Source: Brachionus manjavacas
Taxonomy: Eukaryota; Rotifera; Eurotatoria; Ploima; Brachionidae
Length of the DNA: 64,000 nucleotides
Reading direction: 5' to 3'
Assembly (NCBI GenBank): GCA_019054805.1
Contig: JAHQIY010000008.1
Span: 5,069,501-5,133,500 of the forward strand
Each line of letters starts with the position of its first letter. Position 1 is the stretch's first letter. The notes beneath the pieces are model-generated. The model was not told where the DNA came from, made no database searches, and worked only from the letters and a program-made list of their open reading frames with translations. Position numbers and translations under genes: made by a program. Shown here in pieces: positions 24,632 through 33,800 of the stretch.

Positions 24632-24896
24632 TGGAAAATGGATAAGGAGAAGATGAACTATTTGGAAGCGAAGAAGAAAATTGAAGAGAGATTAAAAAAA
24701 AAAAAGGAAACCCTTATTGAAAAATTTAACTTTTTTTAAACATTTTAATTTTTTTTTCGAAATTTTAGTTAAATTTATTATAATTTTTATTTTTTTTTTT
24801 TTTTTAAATTATGACCAAAATTAAGTTAACTTTTTGTATTGTTTTGAGAATTGTCTTTTTTTTAAATATTTGATGAAATTGAGGACAATTTCCAAT

Positions 24897-24912
24897 CTAA
24901 GGACGGGAGGAA
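24897..24912 (+). other. polypurine tract before the 3' LTR
   Basis: The purine run AAGGACGGGAGGAA ends exactly at the TG that opens the 3' LTR. This position and composition are standard for the plus-strand primer of LTR retroelements. Confidence 0.65.
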
Positions 24913-25067
24913 TGTAGTATAGTGACACAATCAGACTATAAATATAACTTTATATTATTAATAGGATTTCTATTATTGTTGTTGTTAGGAGAAATATAAA
25001 CTTTATTTTAAATAAAGTGTTTAACTAAATACTAAGCTTATTATTCACACACTCGGCCTGTACTACA
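24913..25067 (+). repeat. 3' LTR (155 bp)
   Basis: It opens TGTAGTATAGTGACACAATC and closes CTCGGCCTGTACTACA. It contains TATAAATATAA (about 24937) as a possible promoter box and AATAAAG (about 25012) as a possible polyadenylation signal, both placed as expected for an LTR. Confidence 0.7.
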
Positions 25068-25084
25068 ATATTATTTAACTTTAT

Positions 25085-25150
25085 TTTTAGTTTTTTTAAT
25101 ATGTTTTTATTCTGAAGGAGCATTTGCTCGGTAAAAAATAAATAAGTGAA
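25085..25150 (+). repeat. LINE 3' tail with conserved stem-loop
   Basis: TTCTGAAGGAGCATTTGCTC then GGTAAAAAATAAATAAG. The GAGC/GCTC stem of the family is kept while the loop has changed from CCTA to ATTT, compared with 43045-43090. Confidence 0.6.
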
Positions 25151-25254
25151 TTGTTTAAAAGTTAAAAAAAGAATTTTCAGTATTTTTTTTCAAATTTCCA
25201 AAAAAAAATTAAACTCATTCTATTTCACTAATGATTTTAATTTCAAATATGAAA

Positions 25255-25380
25255 ATGCTTGCAATATTAACTTAAAATTTTTTTTTTTGAAACTGAAAAA
25301 AATATAAAAAACATCGCACTTTTTCAATGTTATTTCAACATTGGATACATTTTGTAATTCAAACACAAAAATTAAACTAT
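25255..25380 (-). repeat. right copy of an inverted dispersed repeat
   Basis: Reverse complement of 22754-22880 with scattered substitutions; see that entry. Confidence 0.55.
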
Positions 25381-27056
25381 GTTCATATGCACCCAAAATT
25401 TTTAGGTAAAGCTAGCGAACCAAATAAATGTGAAAAAATTACATTACATAGAAACTTTGACAAACATCTAAGTCGAACAGCTACTTAATCAAATTCTTTA
25501 TTGAGCATTTTCCTGAATACATTCACTCTATTTACTGAATAAATAGCCAAGATTATTTATCGAATTTTCATTAATATTATTTGTTTTGAATATTTGTAGC
25601 CAATTCTTCTTCACATTAAAACATTATCGAAATAAAAATAAATTAGCTCTCATCTTGAATTTGCTGCGCCGGCAACGTGAGAACGAAGCTGAAGGGCTAT
25701 GCGCTAATTAAACAAGTTTTCTATGGCGCTCAATTAAATTTAAATAAACAAATATTAATAAATAATACTAAATATTAATAATGTTTTAGGCTTACTAGCT
25801 TTTTATTAGCCATTTGAATAAAAGAAGTTGTGAAGTTTACAATCTTTTATTAACGATCAAAACAGTAGTATTTTGCGATAAACACTTGCACATCAACCAA
25901 GAATCAAGAACCACACACCAAAATTCCTCTTTTAGCATTTACTTTTAAATTAACTTAAGTATTAAATCTCCAAGTCACCAATTAAAGTAATTAATAAAAT
26001 ACAATATCTGAAAAAAGTTCGATAATGAGTTAAATTTACACCAGGACAATGTTTTTTTTAAATTATTTTTTTTCTCGTTTTTTTGCTAAAAATTTACGTA
26101 AAATTTCGTAATTTTTTTTTCAATTTTCCTTTTAATTTTCTAAAAAAAACGAGAAAAATTTCTAAAAATCGTCAGTTTTTCAGTTTTTTTTGGCCATTTT
26201 TATATTTACTTAAATTTACTAAAATTTTCGTAAAATTACGCAAAATCACGTAGAATTTCGTAAAAACTGTTTATGATAGCAGTACAGTAAATAAATAAAT
26301 AACCATCAGAGTCAAATTTAACAAACTAAAAACCAAGAAGAGTATGTGGCGACTTGATTTAAATGTTTAAGATAGTTAATGGCACAGAGATTGTTAATTT
26401 TACCAACGGGATCAATTAAACACTTAAACACCAAGATTGAAAATCGAAGATATGAAATGAGGACACGGACACAATTTTAGACGAGAGCAAGTAAGGAGTT
26501 CTTAGATTTTCCTAGATTAAAATTTTTGTCAATGATTTGAACAAAAAACTTTAATAAATTACTACTACCACTAATTTATTAATTCACTAATTTTCTCAAT
26601 TTTAGAGTTTTTTTGAAGAATTTTGCATAAATAATACATTGGTAGTACAGAGTATGTTTCAGTAACTTCAATTTATAGAACATGTCTCGGTCCATCAGAA
26701 CTTAGCTTTTGCGTTTTTATATTTGGATTTTGTTTTTTGCACCAAAAGTCACAATGCCTAAAAATACGGAAGTTTTTTTTCCAGTATTTTAAATAAATAT
26801 TTTTAAAATATTAATTTTCTTTTTTAAGTTAAGATTTCCTTATGATATAGAATTTCAGTGTTGTTAATCAGGAAAAAAAAATTTTCCTCATAACTTTAAT
26901 GTCTAAAATCTTAATTCTGTAAAAAATACATTTTAAAGAAATTTTTAATATTAAACAAAAACAAATATTTTAAAATATTATAACCTAGTATTGTATTGCA
27001 TAAATCAAAAATCTATGTGTAAGTATAATTATTTTTGAAATTTTCATTTCGACAAA
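25381..27056. other. spacer upstream of the polycystin-like gene
   Basis: Mostly AT-rich. Bases 25660-25735 are locally GC-rich (GCTGCGCCGGCAACGTGAG) with no recognised identity. Bases 26090-26270 carry the ACGTAAAA-rich repeat. A LINE fragment lies at 26340-26560. The last 450 bp before the gene have no clear promoter element, although TATAACC lies near 26979. Confidence 0.4.
26340..26560 (+). pseudogene. LINE C-terminal fragment
   Basis: The frame reads KRVCGDLI, a stop, then MFKIVNGTEIVNFTNGIN, with several further stops. It matches the RRMRGDLIQMFKIINGY block at about 300-400 and is the same LINE family, heavily decayed. Confidence 0.6.
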
Positions 27057-27864
27057 ATGAAATTGATAACTTTTTCTCTTATAATTCTCATATACAAATC
27101 TTCTTATGGAACTATCAGTGATAATATGGATTTTAATTGTGAAGAATTGCTCGATCAAATGATTAAGTGTTCAATTATGTCTATAGGCTTATCTAATAGT
27201 TCAACTATATTTTTGAATTACTCTCTTGAATATGGTGAATACAAATTGCCCAATTCTCTGGTGAACTTTGTTGGATTTTCTTTTCCTGCACATGCAGCCG
27301 ATTTGGCTCCTGTTGGTGCAAGCATGTATGTTCTTCTATCGCAAAAGTTTCTATTCAATACAATACTTAAAGGATTTGAAGTTTTCGCCTTAGAAGATGG
27401 TCGAATTCAAATTGAACTGTACAATTCTAAATTGTGTCCTTCAAGCGAGTTTTGTATGTTTTTTTCACAAAGTCTAATGAATGAAAATTTCATAAAGTCT
27501 TGGAATTTAAACTTGAAATCAGGTCTTAATCGCATTTGGTTAACAAATTCAAAGCAAATTTTTACAGCAAGCTTTCTAATTATTAAGATTCAGAGTGGAA
27601 AAATCGGAATCGACAATTCAACTGATGTGTTTCAAGATTTTGCTCTGGTTAAAAGCAAACTTAGCTCTGATTTGTTTTTGAGGAAAATGCATAGACTTCT
27701 CAATCTAAGACTTTGTGTAAATTCCATAGTAGAAGACAGTTTTTATCAAGGTTCTCTAGTTTTGTTCAAAAAATTACCGAAAATTCCAATTTCCGTGCTT
27801 AATATTACAGTTGCTTTAGGTAATTCAAAAGTTGTGAAACAAGCCAAAATAAAGAAACAAAACT
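27057..27864 (+). CDS. polycystin-like gene exon 1 (signal peptide, module 1)
   Basis: The start is the first ATG of the open frame, in the context ACAAAATGA. Residues 1-18 (MKLITFSLIILIYKSSYG) are a typical signal peptide. The rest is extracellular, with N-glycosylation sequons (SNSS, NYS, NST) and paired cysteines. Module core: KFLFNTILKGFEVFALEDG, then RIQIELYNSKLCPSSEFC. This core recurs in exons 2, 5, 6 and 8. The donor is AAACT|GTAAGT, phase 1. The split codon is completed by AT of exon 2 to give tyrosine. Confidence 0.85.
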
Positions 27865-30800
27865 GTAAGTTTAATAAAAAATTTTCTTTTTCTTAAAAAT
27901 TAAAAATACTTTTTATTATTAAACAAAAAAAGAAGTAAAATTTTACAAAACTTTAGGCTGCAAAAGCTTTGCTTTTGAAAAAATAATTTTTATTAAATAA
28001 GAATTGATTAGAAATGCTAGTATATTCGAAATTAGATATTACTGTAAATTCTTGTCTACTTATCTCCTTTGCTACTTTGAGCTTTTTTCCATTTTTTTAA
28101 ACTAACAAGTTTTTTAGATGGCAAAAATGGAAAAATTGAAATTTTCGATCAAATATTAATGATAATAGTCGAAAATTATTTTTTATTAAACATTTTAATT
28201 AGTTTCCAATTTAAATATTTTTTCATGCTTTCAAAATTGAGCAAACAATTTTTAACCATTTTATCCGTTTTTTTTTTTAATTCAATAAAAAAGTTAAATA
28301 TTTAATTTGTTTGCCAAGAGAAACATGCAAACAAATTAATAGTGAAAAAACAACTTTTTTTACTAATAAATCAGCAATTTTCGGATAAGAGAATGCACTA
28401 ATACCAAAAAAGTCATAAAATAACAATTGGTTTAATTTATTTATTTATTTAATTATTTCAATGAGCGCCTTTAAGGCGATGAAAAAAAATTAAAAATAAG
28501 TATAACGATAAAATAAGACAAAAATAAGTGTTTGAGTAAAGATTTTAAAAAAATTTCAAATTTAAAATGTTAATTTTTTTTATATTTCGATAATTATTAT
28601 TCATTTTAACGTAATTTTGTGTTTCTTTAAAAATAAAAATAAAATAAAAATAATATTTTAAAATATTTAATGGCGTTGCTATTTTGACGCTTGTATTACA
28701 ATGTATCGATTGCTATAGCTCATTATAGCTTTGCTTGGACTGGCTTGAAGTTGCAATAATTACTACTACTACTAACTCACTCTTTTCCAGAGTCCGATCA
28801 CTGCTTGGTTGTCAATGAAGAGCCTTAACACTGACTTGTGATCGGTCATGAGTGCTGGAAGTATCGACGCAGCTGCCTCGTTGAAAAGTATGGCTTCAGT
28901 CGGGGCGGCTACTGAGAAGCTTGAGCAGCAAAACAAAACAAAACTTCTTAAAAATTATAGATTACCGCCGGGTGTTAGAAAGGATTTAATAAGCAACATC
29001 CTGACACCCACCCAGGATCACCCGGCGTTTAGTAAAATTAATAGGTGGGAGTTCGGTCGCCCTGTAACTAGACGTTACTTTTGGGACAACGACACGAACC
29101 AGTATTTCTTTGTTGAGTCGGGAGGGTATGAGGACATCCCAGAGGAATCGGAAGACGAACCTCAGAATAATAACCAGGATGAGCCCAGCACACCAGGCCC
29201 AAACCAGCCAGAGCCCCTTCCTAATACCACCACTAATCCCGTCCAACCTAATTCTCCTGGCGATAATATGTCTGTCCGCTTTAGGCCCGCAGCATTTACT
29301 TTTTCAGAGAAGGCCCCTAATAGGATAGATGTGGACGCTTATTTCGCGCCACCAACCAGCATACAACAATTCCATGAGGAATTTCCAGTCCCAAAAGCCC
29401 TGTATTCTAAACTAAAACAGGGCCTAAGAATTTGGACTAAAGGGGGTTGTGCTCGGACAAAAGGTGTCCAGCACAAAATCAAAGCCAAAGACTCTGACCG
29501 AGACAAAGTCATAGCTTCCCTACTTAAGGCCAATATTATAGAAAAAGCCCCCCATAAGAAGATACCACGTTATTGTGGTACCTTCTTTTTAGTAAGGAGA
29601 CCCGGCTCCAAAGTGAGACCCATTGCCGACTTTTCGGCTCTCACAAAAGTTATAGAGGCGCCAAAATTCGCTCTAAAGTCTTTATACCAGGTGGTCCAGG
29701 ATATTAACTGGCCAAGACACCTCTGGTATTCTAAGATAGACTTTAAGCAGGCGTTCTTCAATATTGAGCTCCACCCCAAAAGCAAGTTTGTGACCACTTT
29801 CGGTTACGGGGGGGAGTTCTATAACTTTAATAGGATGCCCTTCGGTCTTAGCATAGCACCCTACATCCAACAGATGCTCCTAAACTGTGTGTTAAAATTC
29901 ATTAAGAAATACACACAGTTTACTTATGGGCACTTGGACGACCTGATAATTGCGCATCCAGATAAAAAGAAGCTCCAAATACTTCTGGATGTGCTTAGGG
30001 CAAAACTGAAAAACGCAGGTTGGGTGCTAAACACGCTAAAGTCCGTGCTAAATCCGGTACCATCACTAAGTTTCCTTGGAGCGAACTGGGACGGGCTAGG
30101 CATAACACGTAGCAGGGAAGCTACGAAATTTGTAAAAGAGATGTCAGAGTCTCTCCTCTTCTCTGACTATACAGGCAGGACCCTCATGAGAGTGAGAGGG
30201 TACCTGAATTATTACTTAGGGTTTGCAGGAAAGGTAGGGCCAATTATTAATACCTTCCTCAAGATGACAGTTACCACCAGACGTGACTATTGGTGGTACA
30301 TTAGCCTGCTCCTTAAATGTGACAGGCTTAAATTTAGGAGTCCCCCTAGGAAACAGCGCATCTGGTATACGGATGCTAGTGAGTATGCGCTTGGGGTTTT
30401 TGATGGCTACTCGGGAAGGGAATTCTCAGTAGCCGCCCCGACTGAAGCCATACTTTTCAACGAGGCAGCTGCGTCGATACTTCCAGCACTCATGACCGAT
30501 CACAAGTCAGTGTTAAGGCTCTTCATTGACAACCAAGCAGTGATCGGACTCTGGAAAAGAGTGAGTTAGTAGTAGTAGTAATTATTGCAACTTCAAGCCA
30601 GTCCAAGCAAAGCTATAATGAGCTATAGCAATCGATACATTGTAATACAAGCGTCAAAATAGCAACGCCATTCTATGTTTTGACTTACTCCTTAAAATAG
30701 TTGATTGACGAGTTAAGCCGCATCTTTTATTAGTTTAAAGTGAAGTAGTTAGTCTTGATGCAAGTAAGGCGTTTAAAAGCTTCGTAGAGCTGGCATTTTC

Positions 30801-33800
30801 ATCACATTAGTGAACAATGTTCCTAATCCAGTGTGGATAATTTTTTTTTAAGTGATAAAATTAAGCTCTTTAGATGGAGAAGAAGTACATAAAAAAATTG
30901 AAAATTAAGTTACTGATGTAAGAAAAAAAAAAAAGAAAGAAGAAAAAAAAGAGGTCATAAACTAAATTCCATTGAAATAACTAAATGACTCCGTTAAATT
31001 AAGTTCAGATTCCAACAGAACTATGTCCTGATCAAATGACTTTGATTGACCCATTTTAGTTGGTTTATTATTACACAAGTCTTTATAGATAATAGATGCC
31101 AATTTGTTTTATTTTATGGTATTTTAATAAAGGTAAGTTTAGCAAATAATTCCGTGCAAAATTATGGAAAGCATAAAAAGAACCAAAATAGAAGACTATC
31201 TTTATAAGAACAATATTATATCTAAAGAACAGCATGGATTTGTCAAGAGAAAGTCATGTACATCTAATCTTCTGGAAACTCTAGATTTCATCTCAATGAG
31301 TCTAGATAAAAGTATTCCTGTTGATGTAATTCTTCTAAATTTTGCGAAAGCATTTGATACTGCTCCGCACAGACGACTAATAGATGAATTGAAAGCATAT
31401 GGCTTTAATAGTCTGACACTAAAATGGATTGAAGCTTTCTTGTAAAATAGAAGACGAGTTGTTCAAGGTGAAATTTTGTCGGATTGTGATTGGTCTACTA
31501 TTGTTCATTCTGTATATCAATGATCTGCCAAGAGGAATAGATAATGTTGTCAAAATGATAGTCTTCTATTTTGGTTCTTTTTATGCTTTCCATAATTTTG
31601 CACGGAATTATTTGCTAAACTTACCTTTATTAAAATACCATAAAATAAAACAAATTGGCATCTATTATCTATAAAGACTTGTGTAATAATAAACCAACTA
31701 AAATGGGTCAATCAAAGTCATTTGATCAGGACATAGTTCTGTTGGAATCTTTTTTTAACCAAGATGTTAAGAGTTTGAACCTTCGAATTGATGCTCTTAA
31801 GAAGGATTTCAAATTGCAATTTAATCAGGAAAACGGGCTAACTGACTCCATTAAACTATGCTTGCCCAACATTAACGACAACTCATTTTTCAATCTGCTA
31901 ATTAGTTTAACGGAGTCATTTAGTTATTTCAATGGAATTTAGTTTATGACCTCTTTTTTTTCTTCTTTCTTTTTTTTTTTTCTTACATCAGTAACTTAAT
32001 TTTCAATTTTTTTATGTACTTCTTCTCCATCTAAAGAGCTTAATTTTTATCACTTAAAAAAATTATCCACACTGGATTAGGAACATTGTTCACTAATGTG
32101 ATGAAAATGCCAGCTCTACGAAGCTTTTAAACGCCTTACTTGCATCAAGACTAACTACTTCACTTTAAACTAATAAAAGATGCGGCTTAACTCGTCAATC
32201 AACTATTTTAAGGAGTAAGTCAAAACATAGAATAAATTAAAGCCAAGAAACTTTAATAAGCATAAAAATTAATTGTTTAATTTTTAAAATTTTGCCTTTT
32301 TCTTTGATTATACAAAATCTAATTAAGCTTGAGTTGAGAGATAACAAAAAAATTAAAAAAATTCGAATCTATGGTTTATTTAATGATTTAAATTTAAATT
32401 TAAATATATATTTAATCACTTAGTACTTTAGCTTTTAACATTTAATTAATTAATTTAATCAATAAACTATTTAATGGATGTTCTCTATGTTCTATATTAT
32501 TATTATTATTAATTATTAGTTCTAAGCCTCATGGGCAAAAAAGATACAAAAAAAAGATAAAAATCTTTGTACAAATTATGATTTCGTTTAAAAATCTATT
32601 CTCAGTAGATCATTTAATATTTTAAAAAAGTAAAAATATTCTAAGCTGAGTTCCATATTTATTTTTATTTGCAAGCACACAAACTTAATGGAGTCAACCA
32701 AACCACGATTTCTGTCTACGATTACAAATAAATGATCGATTATAAACAATGAAGTCTTAGGAATTTATTCCATTGCATTCTTATGTATTTTCTTCTCAAT
32801 GTTTTTGAGCTATTTGCAGTATGACGTATTCTTTTCTTCAAAGATAGAGTAATTCCCATGCAGAAACGACAACAAGTCCCAACATACTTTACTATTTTTT
32901 AATTGTTTCATAAAAAATAACTTGTGCTTCATTTATATCTGTTCTACGGTTTCCAACCTTAGAGTCTCCAACATAGGAGTAAATCTCGCAATTTTCTTAA
33001 TACCGAATGCCCTTTTGATAAGTAAATTCTGTCTAATATATAATTCACGGAGATTCTTGTCCACAATAAACACCACGTCTAAGTGATACCGGAATTTTTT
33101 TTTTTTTTTGTATATTTTTATTCAATATTAATCCATACTTATTTCTACGTTTATTTATTATCTTTGTTCAAAATTTTTATATGTAAATTAATTCTATGTT
33201 TGTCCGGGTAAAATAAATTCTATGAATAATAATAAAGTGTCCTATTTTAATTAAAGGCGTATGCTTCATAAATCTTCACGGTATGTAAATAAGAGAATTT
33301 CGGTAGCTTCATTATGATAGCTTTCTATGATTCCAAAAATTTCCAAAAAATTCTATTATTTGTATCTAATATTTTGTAATGTTCCCTTGCTCTAATAATC
33401 AAACCCATAAAATTTTTTCATCAGTTGATTATTTGTTATTTGCCCGAAAAAGCCATTTCAAATTAGCCCAGAACATTTCTAATTCATGGTGATTTTTAGG
33501 AAATAAAAGAATTTTTGGGAAATTTTGGGAATCATAGAAAGCTACCATAATGAAGAAACGTATCAAGTAGTGGTGAAACACCATTTTAAGGCAATATCTG
33601 AAATTAAAAGACATAGAAAAATTTTTAGCAGATGTTGAATGATTTCTAATTTTTAAATTTCTAATTTTTAATTAAATTTTAAAAAAAGCAGGCTGCTTTT
33701 TTTTGGTCTTAAACTAAACTATCTTACTTTAATTTAAATTTTTTTTACATCGCCTACAAGGCGTTCATTGAATAAATAATAATAATAATAACAATAATAT

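Larger units (their letters stand above)
23677..25067 (+). mobile_element. deleted LTR retrotransposon carrying a zinc-finger ORF
   Basis: The left end starts TGTAGTATAGTGACACAATC and the right end carries a 155-bp LTR that starts with the same 20 bases and finishes CTGTACTACA. Termini are TG..CA. A polypurine tract (AAGGACGGGAGGAA) sits immediately before the 3' LTR, as second-strand priming requires. ATAT flanks both sides (23673-23676 and 25068-25071), a likely 4-bp target duplication. After its first about 21 bases the left LTR does not match the right LTR and goes straight into open reading frame, so the rest of the 5' LTR and any gag/pol are deleted. The clade cannot be assigned without RT. 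Confidence 0.7.
28669..30672 (+). mobile_element. foldback element with DIRS-like RT/RNase H gene
   Basis: Bases 28669-28918 and 30423-30672 are perfect reverse complements over 250 bp as far as I could read, so the 2,004-bp unit has long inverted termini (outer ends AATGGCG and CGCCATT). The enclosed ORF is markedly less AT-rich than its surroundings and intact, so it arrived recently. DIRS-type retroelements have inverted terminal repeats, but a tyrosine recombinase gene is absent here. The right arm contains genuine RNase H coding sequence. The left arm is therefore its antisense copy, meaning that the 3' end of a truncated element was duplicated in inverse orientation. No clear target duplication is seen. 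The right end overlaps the next foldback by 3 bases. Confidence 0.8.
30670..32233. mobile_element. second large foldback around a LINE RT fragment
   Basis: Left arm 30670-31200 (531 bp) and right arm 31557-32233 (677 bp) are near-identical reverse complements. The outer ends read ATTCTATGTTTTGACTTACT and, at the right end, AGTAAGTCAAAACATAGAAT. The right arm has about 146 extra bases (around 31763-31905) that are absent from the left. The 356-bp loop continues the RT reading frame begun in the left arm, so the RT gene's 5' part and its upstream DNA were copied in inverse orientation just before its motif C. It directly abuts the first foldback, sharing ATT at the junction. Confidence 0.8.

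Noticed and set aside
25660-25735. GC-rich patch considered as a tRNA gene
   Set aside because: No A-box/B-box pair or cloverleaf could be drawn.
28986-29870. Several minus-strand ORFs of 60-90 codons across 28986-29870
   Set aside because: They lie opposite the RT coding sequence and have no family features; they are shadows of the RT gene.
28669-32233. Idea that both palindromes are simply sequencing or assembly artefacts
   Set aside because: Missed-adapter artefacts give hairpins with almost no loop. These have 1.5-kb and 0.36-kb loops, sharp ends and an asymmetric deletion. It cannot be excluded fully without reads.
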